A DNA stretch of 64,000 nt from Mycobacterium sp. Aquia_216. Its GTDB lineage: Bacteria; Actinomycetota; Actinomycetes; Mycobacteriales; Mycobacteriaceae. Shown piece after piece: positions 27,439-35,781 of this stretch. Under the pieces are notes generated by a model. It did no database searches. It saw nothing but the letters and a program-made list of their open reading frames with translations, and was not told where the DNA came from. The translations under genes were made by a program, and so were the position numbers. The DNA lies in NCBI RefSeq assembly GCF_026723865.1, contig NZ_CP113529.1, positions 5,828,001 to 5,892,000 on the forward strand. Direction: 5' to 3'. Numbering within the stretch: position 1 is the stretch's first letter; the number at the start of each line of letters is the position of its first letter.

Positions 27439-28269
27439 CTACGTCGACGGCTGATCGGGTCCCCTTGCCGCAGTGGTCACCAGTGAGCAACGGTCGCCGC
27501 GGTAGCGCACCGTCTCCAGGTCGAATGGAGTGCCGTCCTCCAGATGCGTCAAACGGTGCAACAGTAACAACGGTGCCCCGGGGCGGATCTGCAATAACTT
27601 TGCGGTATTCGCGTCCGCCGACACCGATTCGACGGTGATCTCGGCCCATCCCAGACGCACACCGAGTTCCTTTTCAATCAACGAGAACACGTCCTGCTGG
27701 TCGAGATTCGCGTCGATCGGGATAGCGCCCATCCTTAGCGAGGTGGTGTCGAGCGACAACGGCAGGCCACCGACAGAGCGCAGTCGTTCGATGAACAGAA
27801 TGGGAGTATTTTCGGTCAGTGCCAGCTTGGCCGCGACGAATGGGGATGCGACGGATTCGCGCACCGACAGCACCTCGTTTTCTACCGGAAGCCGGTGACC
27901 CGCAAGGGATTCGGCGAGGCCTTCCAAGCGATCAAGGCGCTGACTCAGCTTCGCGCCCGTGACGAATGTCCCGGCACCCTGGACCCGGGTGATCATTCCC
28001 TCGCCGCGTAGGAGCTCCAGCGCTTCACGAATCGCATTGCGGCTGACGCCGAACTCGGCGGCCAGTTCGGTCTCCGAGGGCAACGCCGGGCGAGCAGCGG
28101 CCAAGCCACCATAGACGCCATCCAGGATCTGGCCGCGCAGCACGTCTCGGGCCCAGCGCGCGGCATCCGCCCGGCTGCCGGCGTACTCCCGCGTCGCGGG
28201 ACGCGGAAAGTCCTTGGGCGGGATATTCGGACGCCGGGGCATGCTGTCACTGTGCCACCGTTGGGACAT
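27439..28269 (-). CDS. GntR-family (HutC/UTRA) transcriptional regulator
   Basis: This 276-aa regulator has an N-terminal winged helix at about residues 35-105, with PALPSETELAAEFGVSRNAIREALELL and the wing GMITRVQGAGTFV. A C-terminal UTRA ligand domain (about 125-270) includes LSLDTTSLRM and APLLLLHRLTHLEDGTPFDLE. It lies between the sulfatase and its maturase on the same strand, so it most likely controls them in response to a sulfated ligand. The conserved 12-mer GTGTTACGCCAC at 28286 is a candidate self-operator. An internal ATG at 28242 is an alternative start. Confidence 0.9.
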   Translation of the reverse strand: MSQRWHSDSMPRRPNIPPKDFPRPATREYAGSRADAARWARDVLRGQILDGVYGGLAAARPALPSETELAAEFGVSRNAIREALELLRGEGMITRVQGAGTFVTGAKLSQRLDRLEGLAESLAGHRLPVENEVLSVRESVASPFVAAKLALTENTPILFIERLRSVGGLPLSLDTTSLRMGAIPIDANLDQQDVFSLIEKELGVRLGWAEITVESVSADANTAKLLQIRPGAPLLLLHRLTHLEDGTPFDLETVRYRGDRCSLVTTAARGPDQPST

Positions 28270-28285
28270 GGTGGCGATAGATGCG

Positions 28286-28297
28286 GTGTTACGCCAC
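28286..28297. promoter_or_regulatory. GTGTTACGCCAC motif upstream of the GntR gene
   Basis: This 12-mer lies 16 bp upstream of the GntR ATG. Its exact reverse complement occurs at 29310-29321 upstream of the formylglycine-enzyme gene. The outer GTG/CAC symmetry is typical of GntR-family operators. Confidence 0.5.
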
Positions 28298-28377
28298 CTT
28301 ACGTTTGGTAAACCCCTAGGCCAGCGCCTACACCACGGCGTAGCGACACTGATTCCGCCACCACGGCGCGCGCTCGA

Positions 28378-29253
28378 TCAATCGGCGACACAGCGAAATC
28401 CAATGTGTGTGGTCGCGCTGTCTTGGGACTGCGACGAGCGCGCTGCCGGACGATAGCGGTGACAGTATTCGGGCGCACACAGATGGGACCCGCCCTTGAG
28501 AGTCTGCTTCAGCGAGGGGTCACCGGTCGGGGTCGGGCAGCACTGCGAGGTTTCCCGAGCGGGACGATGCCACGCGGAATAGGGACTGCTCGTCCATTCC
28601 CAGACGTTGCCGATCATGTCGACGACGCCGAATGCGTTGGCGGGGAAGGTGCCCACCGGCGACGTCCCGACCCAGCCAAGTGCTCCGTTGTTGGCATAGG
28701 GGAACTTGCCTTGCCACGTGTTGGCCATCAGTCGCCCGCCGGGTTGCAGGTCGTCGCCCCAGGCGTAGACGGTGTCGGCGCCGGCTCCGGCCGCGAACTC
28801 CCACTCCGCTTCGGTGGGCAGTCGCCGGCTGGCCCAGGTCGCATACGCCACCGCGTCGGGGTAGGCCACCTGAACGACTGGGTGGTCCGCCCGGTCGATG
28901 ACCGACGATCCGGGGCCAAAGGGTTGCCTCCAGCACGCCCCGGGGACCCACGTCCACCACTGTCGCCAATCGCGAAGATCGACCGGACCCGATGCTTCAC
29001 GGAACACCAATGCACCGGGAGACAACTCGTCGGGCGGTACGCCGGGAAACGCGGCGGGATCCAGCGGCTGCTCGGCAACGGTGACATAGCCGGTAGCGCG
29101 GACGAAGTCGGCGAACCGTGCGTTGGTAACCGGATGTAATTCGATCGAGAACGGTGCGACAGTCACGTCGTGGGCGGGCGATTCCTCGGGATAGAACTGC
29201 TCCGAACCCATCCGGAATGCGCCACCTGGAAGCTGAACCAGTTCGGTGAGCAT
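28378..29253 (-). CDS. formylglycine-generating enzyme (sulfatase maturase)
   Basis: This 291-aa FGE/SUMF1-type protein oxidises the sulfatase motif cysteine to formylglycine. The start MLTELVQLPGGAFRMGSEQF is the family N-terminus. The core includes RLPTEAEWEFAAGAGAD and DMIGNVWEWT. The copper-binding catalytic cysteines are C259 and C264 in GGSHLCAPEYCHRYRP, and the protein ends IGFRCVAD. The direct partner is the sulfatase at 26017. It is the first gene of the three-gene run, preceded by GTGGCGTAACAC. Confidence 0.95.
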   Translation of the reverse strand: MLTELVQLPGGAFRMGSEQFYPEESPAHDVTVAPFSIELHPVTNARFADFVRATGYVTVAEQPLDPAAFPGVPPDELSPGALVFREASGPVDLRDWRQWWTWVPGACWRQPFGPGSSVIDRADHPVVQVAYPDAVAYATWASRRLPTEAEWEFAAGAGADTVYAWGDDLQPGGRLMANTWQGKFPYANNGALGWVGTSPVGTFPANAFGVVDMIGNVWEWTSSPYSAWHRPARETSQCCPTPTGDPSLKQTLKGGSHLCAPEYCHRYRPAARSSQSQDSATTHIGFRCVAD

Positions 29254-29309
29254 GCCGACAGACTATGCAAACTTCGCTCGGCCGGGACGCGACGGCCAAT
29301 TGGCACGAA

Positions 29310-29321
29310 GTGGCGTAACAC
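29310..29321. promoter_or_regulatory. GTGGCGTAACAC motif upstream of the formylglycine-enzyme gene
   Basis: This is the exact inverted copy of the 28286 element, 57 bp before the ATG at 29253. An adjacent imperfect inverted repeat, GTAACA-CGC-TGTTAG, overlaps it at 29315-29329, strengthening it as a protein-binding site. Confidence 0.5.
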
Positions 29322-29355
29322 GCTGTTAGCGTGGCCCGTTCACACCGTGATTCGA

Positions 29356-30261
29356 CTACGCCCCATAGACCGGGACGGGCGGCCGCGACTTGGCCAACAG
29401 GTCGGAGACGACGGGACCCAACTCGGCGGGATCCCACCGCGCGCCCTTGTCGATCTGCGGTCCATGCGCCCAGCCCTCGGCGACGCGGATCTTGCCGCCC
29501 TCGACCTCGAACACCTTCCCGGTGACCTCGCGGGATTCGGGGCTGCCCAGCCAAACCACCAGGGGTGAAATATTTTCCGGTGCCATCGCATCGAAAGCCT
29601 GGTCCTGAGTGGACATCATCTCCGCGAAGACGGTCTCGGTCATCCGGGTCCGGGCCGACGGCGCGATGGCGTTGACCGTTACTCCGTAACGACCCATTTC
29701 GGCCGCGGCGACCAACGTCAATCCCGCGATGCCGGCCTTGGCCGCACTGTAATTGCCCTGCCCGACACTGCCCTGCAGGCCCGCACCCGAGCTGGTGTTA
29801 ATGATCCGCGCGTCAACGGCTTTGCCCTCTTTGGACAATGCGCGCCAGTACGATCCCGCGTGGCGAATCGTGGCGAAATGGCCCTTGAGGTGCACGGCGG
29901 TGACGGCGTCGAACTCTTCCTCGCTGGTGTTCGCAATCATCCGATCGCGCACGATGCCGGCATTGTTCACCAGGACGTCCAGTCCGCCGAACGTGTCGAC
30001 GGCGGTCTGGATCAGGGCGGCCGCTTGGTCCCAGTCCGCGACGTTGGATCCGTTGGCAACGGCTTCACCACCGGCAGCGGTGATCTCGTCGACCACGCCC
30101 TGCGCGGCACTGCCGCCGCCGGCGGGTGATCCGTCCAGACCCACACCGATATCGTTGACGACGACGCGCGCGCCTTCGGCCGCGAAGGCCAGCGCATGCG
30201 CGCGACCGATACCGCCGCCCGCTCCGGTGACGATGACGACACGGCCGTCCACCACGCCCAT
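29356..30261 (-). CDS. short-chain dehydrogenase (Rv3548c-like)
   Basis: This 301-aa SDR resembles the dehydrogenase part of multifunctional beta-oxidation enzymes. It has TGAGGGIGRAHALAF near residue 13, NDIGVGLDGSPAGG, VLVNNAG, and the catalytic GNYSAAKAG Tyr/Lys. The C-terminus extends beyond the SDR core. The ATG at 30261 follows the neighbouring SDR gene by 14 bp; the frame stays open upstream but there overlaps that gene. Both SDRs lie in the KstR2 regulon behind the site at 31089. A hydroxyacyl-CoA or ring-hydroxyl dehydrogenase is likely, but the substrate is unproven. Confidence 0.88.
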   Translation of the reverse strand: MGVVDGRVVIVTGAGGGIGRAHALAFAAEGARVVVNDIGVGLDGSPAGGGSAAQGVVDEITAAGGEAVANGSNVADWDQAAALIQTAVDTFGGLDVLVNNAGIVRDRMIANTSEEEFDAVTAVHLKGHFATIRHAGSYWRALSKEGKAVDARIINTSSGAGLQGSVGQGNYSAAKAGIAGLTLVAAAEMGRYGVTVNAIAPSARTRMTETVFAEMMSTQDQAFDAMAPENISPLVVWLGSPESREVTGKVFEVEGGKIRVAEGWAHGPQIDKGARWDPAELGPVVSDLLAKSRPPVPVYGA

Positions 30262-30275
30262 ATTTACTGTCTCCT

Positions 30276-31073
30276 CTACTTGATCGCGCTGGCGTTCGTT
30301 GTGGCCAGATAGTGCGGCGGCTCGCCACCCCCGTGCACCTCTAACGAGGCGCCGCTGACGTAGGACGCCGCATCCGAGGCCAAAAAGGCTGTGGCCCAAC
30401 CGACGTCCTCGGGCTTGGCCAGCCGGCCCAGTGGCACATTCTTGGAGATCGCGGCGATCGACTCGGCGTCGCCGTAGAACAGGTCGGCTTGTTCGGTCTC
30501 GACCATGCCGACCACGCAGGCGTTCACCCGGACCTTGGGTCCCCATTCCACCGCCAGCGTCTGAGTGAGGCTTTCCAGTCCGGCCTTCGCCGCGCCGTAC
30601 GCGCCGGTGCCCGGGGACGGCCGCCGGCCGCTCAGGCTGCAGATGTTGACGATCGACCCGCCAGCCGACTGGGCCTGCATCTTGTCGTTGGCGTACTGCG
30701 AAACCAACAGCGCACCAATGAGATTGAGCTCGATGATCTTGCGGTTGAACTTGGGGCTGGACTCCGCGGTCAGCACGTAGGGCGATCCGCCGGCGTTGTT
30801 GACGACGACGTCGAGCCGTCCATGGCGCTCGGCGATCGTATCGATCAACGCCTTGACCGCTTCCTCGTCGCGGATATCGCACGCGTGGAACTCGTACGGC
30901 AGCCCGTCGACGGCGCGGCGGGCGCAGGTGATCACGGTTGCGCCCTGCCCGGCGAAAACCGCACTGATTCCGGCACCCACCCCGCGAACGCCGCCCGTGA
31001 CCAGAACAACCCGCCCGGCCAATCCCAAATTGATGGCTTCCGCAGAAGGGGGGCCTGCTTCGGCGCGAGTCAC
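30276..31073 (-). CDS. short-chain dehydrogenase (Rv3549c-like)
   Basis: This 265-aa SDR starts at a GTG. It has the nucleotide motif TGGVRGVGAGISAVFAG, VVVNNAGGSPYV and the catalytic GAYGAAKAGLESL. The C-terminus VSGASLEVHGGGEPPHYL is typical of reductase-type SDRs. It is the first gene of a leftward pair and lies 15 bp from the KstR2 site shared with echA20, so it is a predicted KstR2-regulon member acting on C/D-ring intermediates. Confidence 0.88.
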   Translation of the reverse strand: MTRAEAGPPSAEAINLGLAGRVVLVTGGVRGVGAGISAVFAGQGATVITCARRAVDGLPYEFHACDIRDEEAVKALIDTIAERHGRLDVVVNNAGGSPYVLTAESSPKFNRKIIELNLIGALLVSQYANDKMQAQSAGGSIVNICSLSGRRPSPGTGAYGAAKAGLESLTQTLAVEWGPKVRVNACVVGMVETEQADLFYGDAESIAAISKNVPLGRLAKPEDVGWATAFLASDAASYVSGASLEVHGGGEPPHYLATTNASAIK

Positions 31074-31088
31074 TGTGCTAGCGTACCA

Positions 31089-31102
31089 AGCAAGTGCTTG
31101 CT
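31089..31102. promoter_or_regulatory. KstR2 operator between the SDR pair and echA20
   Basis: AGCAAGTGCTTGCT matches AnCAAGnnCTTGnT at every fixed position and is itself a near-perfect palindrome. It is centrally placed in the 65-bp divergent gap and can control both transcripts. Confidence 0.9.
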
Positions 31103-31138
31103 TAGGTAGTCGGCCTCTATTTTTCGAGGAAGTGCCAA

Positions 31139-31897
31139 TTGACGATCACATCCACCAGCACAGAACCGGGCATAGTCGCGGTCACCGTTGACTACCCGCC
31201 CGTCAACGCGATCCCGTCGCAGGGTTGGTTCGACCTCGCCGACGCGATCACTGCCGCGGGCGCGAATCCCGAGACGCACGCGGTGATCCTGCGTGCCGAA
31301 GGCCGCGGCTTCAACGCGGGCGTCGACATCAAGGAGATGCAGCGCACCGAGGGCTTCACCGCACTGATCGACGCCAACCGGGGCTGCTTCGCGGCCTTCC
31401 GTGCGGTGTACGAATGCGCCGTTCCCGTGATCGCGGCGGTGAACGGATTCTGCGTCGGCGGTGGCATCGGCCTGGTCGGCAACGCCGACGTCATCGTGGC
31501 CTCCAACGACGCCACGTTCGGGCTGCCCGAGGTGGAACGCGGCGCGCTGGGCGCGGCCACGCACTTGTCGCGACTGGTCCCCCAGCACATGATGCGGCGG
31601 TTGTTCTTCACCGCGGCGACCGTGGACGCCGCGACCCTGCACCACTTCGGCTCGGTGCACGAGGTGGTCCCCCGCGACGAACTCGACGAGGCCGCCCTGC
31701 GGGTGGCCCGCGACATCGCCGCCAAGGACACCCGGGTGATCCGCGCGGCCAAGGAAGCGCTGAACTTGATCGACGTGCAGCGAGTCAACTCGAGTTACCG
31801 GATGGAACAAGGCTTTACGTTCGAGCTCAACCTCGCCGGGGTAGCCGACGAGCACCGCGACGCCTTCGCCGGTACGACGAAGGGCAAGGACGCGTAA
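31139..31897 (+). CDS. echA20: crotonase-fold hydrolase of C/D-ring degradation
   Basis: This 252-aa crotonase-family enzyme in the KstR2 pathway opens a ring of a bicyclic acyl-CoA intermediate before IpdAB acts. The oxyanion-hole segments are EGRGFNAGVDIKEM and VNGFCVGGGIGLVGNADVI. The TTG start at 31139 is supported by CGAGGAAG about 8 bp upstream and by the family N-terminus. It is followed by a MIRU-like spacer and ipdA. Confidence 0.93.
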   Translation: MTITSTSTEPGIVAVTVDYPPVNAIPSQGWFDLADAITAAGANPETHAVILRAEGRGFNAGVDIKEMQRTEGFTALIDANRGCFAAFRAVYECAVPVIAAVNGFCVGGGIGLVGNADVIVASNDATFGLPEVERGALGAATHLSRLVPQHMMRRLFFTAATVDAATLHHFGSVHEVVPRDELDEAALRVARDIAAKDTRVIRAAKEALNLIDVQRVNSSYRMEQGFTFELNLAGVADEHRDAFAGTTKGKDA

Positions 31898-31977
31898 CCG
31901 TCGATGACGATGCAGTGGGGACACCCCCAGTCGCGCAGCGGCGAGGGGGACGAAGCGATGAGGAGGAGCGGCGCATA
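31898..31977 (+). repeat. MIRU-like intergenic element between echA20 and ipdA
   Basis: This spacer contains GACGATGCAG and GACGAAGCGATGAGGAGG, the ends of a mycobacterial interspersed repeat, and supplies the ribosome site for ipdA. Its 31906-31963 segment recurs inverted at 33653-33710 with 55 of 58 bases identical. Confidence 0.8.
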
Positions 31978-32862
31978 GTGGCCGACAAGAGAACCACTCT
32001 CGAGGAGGCCGTCGCGCAATTGCGCAGCGGCATGACCATCGGTATCGGCGGCTGGGGATCGCGGCGCAAACCGATGGCGTTCGTGCGCGCCCTGCTGCGC
32101 ACCGACGTCAAAGACCTGACCGTCGTCACCTACGGCGGACCCGACCTCGGGCTGCTCTGTGCCGCAGGCAAGGTCAGGCGTGTCTACTACGGGTTCGTCT
32201 CGCTGGATTCGCCGCCGTTCTACGACCCGTGGTTCGCCAAAGCCCGAAGCGCCGGGGAAATCGAAGCCCGGGAGATGGACGAGGGCATGCTGCGCTGCGG
32301 CCTGCAGGCCGCGGCACAACGGTTACCGTTTCTACCGATCCGCGCCGGGCTGGGCAGCTCGGTACTGGACTTCTGGGAGGGCGAGCTACAGACGGTGACC
32401 AGCCCGTACGAGGCTCCCGACGGTGGGTACGAGACGCTGATCGCCATGCCGGCGCTGCGCCTGGACGCGGCGTTCGTGCATCTCAATCTCGGTGACAGCC
32501 AGGGCAATGCGGCATACACCGGGATCGACCCCTACTTCGACGACCTCTTCTTGATGGCCGCCGAGAAGCGCTACCTTTCGGTGGAACGACTGGTGTCCAC
32601 CCAAGAGCTGATCAAGGCGGTACCGCCGCAGGCCTTGCTGCTGAACCGGATGATGGTCGACGGCGTCGTGGAAGCACCCAACGGTGCCCACTTCACCACC
32701 GCCGCGCCCGATTACGGCCGCGACGAGAAGTTCCAACGACACTACGCCGAGGCCGCCTCGACCGACGAGGGCTGGCAGAAGTTCGTCGCGACCTACTTAT
32801 CCGGCGGCGAGGCCGAATATCAGGCTGCCGTGCGCGCTTTCGCAGAGGAGGCCTCGAAGTGA
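31978..32862 (+). CDS. ipdA: COCHEA-CoA ring hydrolase, alpha subunit
   Basis: This 294-aa subunit has the family I CoA-transferase fold. With IpdB it hydrolyses the last steroid ring (ring C) of COCHEA-CoA instead of transferring CoA. The N-terminus TLEEAVAQLRSGMTIGIGGWGSRRKPMAF matches known IpdA. GGPDLGLLCAAGKV is part of the nucleotide/CoA fold. The GTG start is preceded by GAGGAGG. The stop overlaps the ipdB GTG (GTGA), coupling the subunits. Confidence 0.96.
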   Translation: MADKRTTLEEAVAQLRSGMTIGIGGWGSRRKPMAFVRALLRTDVKDLTVVTYGGPDLGLLCAAGKVRRVYYGFVSLDSPPFYDPWFAKARSAGEIEAREMDEGMLRCGLQAAAQRLPFLPIRAGLGSSVLDFWEGELQTVTSPYEAPDGGYETLIAMPALRLDAAFVHLNLGDSQGNAAYTGIDPYFDDLFLMAAEKRYLSVERLVSTQELIKAVPPQALLLNRMMVDGVVEAPNGAHFTTAAPDYGRDEKFQRHYAEAASTDEGWQKFVATYLSGGEAEYQAAVRAFAEEASK

Positions 32863-33614
32863 CAAGCACCGTGAGCACCCGTGCCGAAGTGTGCGCGGTC
32901 GCCTGCGCCGAGTTGTTCAGGGACGTCGGCGAGATCATGGTGAGCCCGATGACGAACATGGCCTCGGTCGGCGCACGGCTGGCCCGGCTGACGTTCTCCC
33001 CTGACATCCTGCTGACCGACGGCGAAGCCCAGCTGCTGGCCGATACGCCCGCGCTGGGTGCCGCGGGCGCCGTCGAGGGGTGGATGCCGTTCGGCCGGGT
33101 GTTCGAGACGCTGGCCTGGGGGCGACGACACGTGGTGATGGGCGCCAATCAGGTTGACCGCTTTGGCAATCAGAATATCTCGGCGTTCGGGCCGCTGCAG
33201 CAGCCCAAGCGGCAGATGTTCGGCGTCCGCGGTGCGCCCGGCAATGCCATCAACCACGCGACCAGCTATTGGGTCGGCAATCACTCCAAGCGGGTGTTCT
33301 GCGAGAAGGTCGACATCGTCTGCGGAATCGGTTGGGACAATGTGGATGCCGAGAATCCGGCGTTCCGCTTTGCCAATACGTACCGGGTGATATCGAATCT
33401 CGGCGTGTTCGACTTCGGTGGCCCGGACCGGTCGATGCGGGCGCTGAGCTTGCATCCCGGGGTATCGCCGGAAGAGGTCCGCGAAGCGACCTCCTTCGAG
33501 ATCCATGGCCTCGAGGAGGCGGTGGAGACCCGCCTGCCGTCCGACGACGAACTGCGCCTGATCCGCGAGACGATTGATCCGAAAGCATTGCGCGACCGAG
33601 AGATACGGTCATGA
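32859..33614 (+). CDS. ipdB: COCHEA-CoA ring hydrolase, beta subunit
   Basis: This 251-aa partner of IpdA is also a CoA-transferase-fold protein. Conserved segments are MTNMASVGARLARLTFSPD, FGNQNISAFGPLQQPKRQ and GAPGNAINHATSYW. The start overlaps the ipdA stop by 4 bp. It is followed by an inverted MIRU-like spacer before ipdC. Confidence 0.96.
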   Translation: MTSTVSTRAEVCAVACAELFRDVGEIMVSPMTNMASVGARLARLTFSPDILLTDGEAQLLADTPALGAAGAVEGWMPFGRVFETLAWGRRHVVMGANQVDRFGNQNISAFGPLQQPKRQMFGVRGAPGNAINHATSYWVGNHSKRVFCEKVDIVCGIGWDNVDAENPAFRFANTYRVISNLGVFDFGGPDRSMRALSLHPGVSPEEVREATSFEIHGLEEAVETRLPSDDELRLIRETIDPKALRDREIRS

Positions 33615-33715
33615 TGATTCCGCCTCTCCTCCGCAAGCGGGAGGTACGCCCACCTCATCGCTTCGTCCCCCTCGCCGCAGCGCGACCGGGGGTGCCCCCA
33701 CTGCATCGTCGGCGG
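33615..33715 (-). repeat. MIRU-like intergenic element between ipdB and ipdC (inverted)
   Basis: Read on the minus strand this carries the MIRU order: GACGATGCAG at the 33701-33710 end, then GCGATGAGGTGGG and the CTCCCGCTTGCGGAGGAGAG segment region. It is oppositely oriented to the 31898 copy, so ipdA-ipdB are enclosed by inverted repeats 1.7 kb apart. Confidence 0.8.
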
Positions 33716-33720
33716 TGGCT

Positions 33721-34791
33721 ATGAAGCTGCGCACGCCGCTGACCGAGCTGGTAGGTGTGGAGCACCCGGTGGTGCAAACCGGGATGGGCTGGGTGGCCGG
33801 AGCGCGGCTGGTGGCGGCCACGGCCAATGCCGGCGGGCTCGGCATCCTGGCGTCGGCAACCATGACGCTGGACGAGTTGGCGACGGCGATCGGCAAGGTC
33901 AAGGCCGCCACCGACAAGCCGTTCGGCGTGAACATGCGCGCGGACGCAGCGGATGCGGGTGACCGCGTCGAGTTGATGATCCGCGAGGGCGTGAAGGTGG
34001 CGTCGTTCGCACTGGCGCCGAAACAGGAACTGATCGCTCGGCTGAAAGATGCCGGGGCAGTGGTTATCCCGTCGATCGGCGCGGCCAAGCATGCGCGCAA
34101 GGTCGCGAGCTGGGGCGCCGACGCGATGATCGTGCAGGGCGGCGAGGGCGGTGGACACACCGGACCCGTCGCCACCACGCTGCTGTTGCCGTCGGTGCTG
34201 GACGCCGTGAAGGGCACCGGCATCCCGGTCATCGCGGCGGGCGGATTCTTCGACGGGCGCGGACTGGCGGCGGCGTTGTCCTACGGCGCGGCCGGTGTGG
34301 CGATGGGCACCCGGTTTCTGCTCACGTCGGATTCCACTGTGCCAGAAGCGGTCAAGCGGCGTTATCTGGAGTCGGCGTTGGACGGCACCGTGGTCACCAC
34401 GCGCGTCGACGGGATGCCGCACCGGGTGCTGCGCACCGGGCTCGTCGAGAAACTGGAAAACGGTTCGCCAGTGCGGGGTTTGACGGCTGCGGTGCGCAAC
34501 GCCGCAAAGTTCAAGCACATGTCGCAGATGACCTGGCGATCGATGATCACCGACGGCCTGGCGATGCGCCACGGCAAGGAGATGACCTGGTCGCAGGTGG
34601 TGATGGCGGCCAACACTCCAATGCTGTTGAAAGCCGGGCTCGTTGAGGGCAACACCGAGGCCGGGGTGCTGGCGTCGGGGCAGGTCGCCGGCATTCTCGA
34701 GGACCTGCCGTCGTGCGCCGAGCTGATCGAGTCGATCGTGCATGATGCGATCGAGCATCTACGTGCGGCCTCCGCATTCGTCGCAGACTAA
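33721..34791 (+). CDS. ipdC: FMN oxidoreductase of C/D-ring degradation
   Basis: This 356-aa nitronate-monooxygenase-like TIM-barrel flavoprotein is needed for processing 5-hydroxy-indanyl-propionyl-CoA intermediates. Visible are HPVVQTGMGWVAGARL (FMN region), VVIPSIGAAKHARKV, QGGEGGGHTGPVATT and AAGGFFDGRGLAAALSYGAAGV (phosphate site). It is the last gene of the rightward echA20-ipdA-ipdB-ipdC run. The next feature is DUF559 cassette 2; the ferredoxin gene known from M. tuberculosis is missing here. Confidence 0.94.
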   Translation: MKLRTPLTELVGVEHPVVQTGMGWVAGARLVAATANAGGLGILASATMTLDELATAIGKVKAATDKPFGVNMRADAADAGDRVELMIREGVKVASFALAPKQELIARLKDAGAVVIPSIGAAKHARKVASWGADAMIVQGGEGGGHTGPVATTLLLPSVLDAVKGTGIPVIAAGGFFDGRGLAAALSYGAAGVAMGTRFLLTSDSTVPEAVKRRYLESALDGTVVTTRVDGMPHRVLRTGLVEKLENGSPVRGLTAAVRNAAKFKHMSQMTWRSMITDGLAMRHGKEMTWSQVVMAANTPMLLKAGLVEGNTEAGVLASGQVAGILEDLPSCAELIESIVHDAIEHLRAASAFVAD

Positions 34792-34816
34792 CCCTGGCCG
34801 AAGCCTAACCTCTGGC

Positions 34817-34869
34817 CGAGTGTGAATCTCACGACGCGACAAGCCGATTGACCGTCGCGTGGTTCACGG
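34817..34869. repeat. left hairpin repeat of DUF559 cassette 2
   Basis: The repeat core (34817-34847) begins CGAGTGTGAA and matches 35782-35812 at 26 of 31 bases. A partner GTCGCGTGGTTCAC (34854-34867) completes an imperfect hairpin. The last codons and stop of the DUF559 gene lie inside it. It is 25 bp past the ipdC stop, a terminator-like position. Confidence 0.75.
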
Positions 34870-35746
34870 TCGACGATGGTGGTCGCCATCCCGCCGCCCG
34901 CATTGCGGCAGCGACCCGGGCAGCGAGCGTGCCGCGCCGGTATCTAAGCAGCTCGCTGCTGACCCTGATGATCGTCCAGCCGAGATCGGCCAATCCCACG
35001 TTCCGGTCGATATCGCGTGCACGTTGGCTGGGGTCGGTCCAGTGCTGCGGCCCGTCGTATTCGATACCGACCCGCAAATCCTCATAACCCATATCGATGC
35101 GGGCGACGAAGTCGCCGTATTCGTCGAACAACTTGATCTGTGTTCGGGGCTTCGGCAAACCCGCGTCGATGAGCGCCAGCCGAGTTCGCGTCTCCTGAGG
35201 AGATTCCGCTCCACCGTCAACAAGCGGCAGTACCCGTCGCAACCGAATCAGACCACGCACGCCAGGGTGCTCGGCGGTGACGGCGTCAACGTCACTGACT
35301 TTCACATCGGTCGCATTCATCAGCGCATCGAGCCTTTGAACGGCCTGTAGCCGCGAGACAGTCCGCCGGCCAATGTCGAAAGCCGTCCGAGCCGGGGAAG
35401 TTACCGCAACACCATCGATTATGAGAATCTCTTGCGGCTCCAAGGTGTCGGTGTGCACGCTGATCCGGCTGGGAGGCCGTCGATTGTCATGCACCAGCTC
35501 GGCATCGAGCGCTGGACTTACCCATTTCGCTCCGAGCAACGCTGCCGCCGAATTGCCGGAGACAACCGCCGTTCGTCGCGACCACAGCCACGCCGCATGT
35601 GCGCGTTGGCTGGCGGTCAACTCGATACCGGCCGGAGCGTAGACGCCCGGGTAGACCGCTTCGTACAACACGCGCATCGCCCGCTCCGGGAAGGCTCGCG
35701 CCGCCAACGCTTCTGAGGACAAGAAGGGCCACGGATGTTCGTCCAT
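34829..35746 (-). CDS. DUF559 (Vsr/PD-(D/E)XK-like) protein with AbiEi-like N-terminus, cassette 2
   Basis: This 305-aa paralogue of the proteins at 11084 and 56525 has an N-terminal region (residues about 10-65) with RVLYEAVYPGVYAPAG and AAWLWSRRTAVVSGNSAAALLG. The mid motif is DGVAVTSPARTAFDIG. The C-terminal core is SPQETRTRLALIDAGLPKPRTQ, ARIDMGYEDLRVGIEYDGPQH and LADLGWTIIRV, keeping the presumed catalytic E, D and E-Y-D-G. I chose ATG 35746, 35 bp from the right repeat; a longer open frame upstream crosses that repeat and enters fadA6. It may be the positional counterpart of Rv3555c. Function unknown. Confidence 0.82.
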   Translation of the reverse strand: MDEHPWPFLSSEALAARAFPERAMRVLYEAVYPGVYAPAGIELTASQRAHAAWLWSRRTAVVSGNSAAALLGAKWVSPALDAELVHDNRRPPSRISVHTDTLEPQEILIIDGVAVTSPARTAFDIGRRTVSRLQAVQRLDALMNATDVKVSDVDAVTAEHPGVRGLIRLRRVLPLVDGGAESPQETRTRLALIDAGLPKPRTQIKLFDEYGDFVARIDMGYEDLRVGIEYDGPQHWTDPSQRARDIDRNVGLADLGWTIIRVSSELLRYRRGTLAARVAAAMRAAGWRPPSSTVNHATVNRLVAS

Positions 35747-35781
35747 GGGCGAATGCTGGCACTGCCCGCCGACAGCAACCT

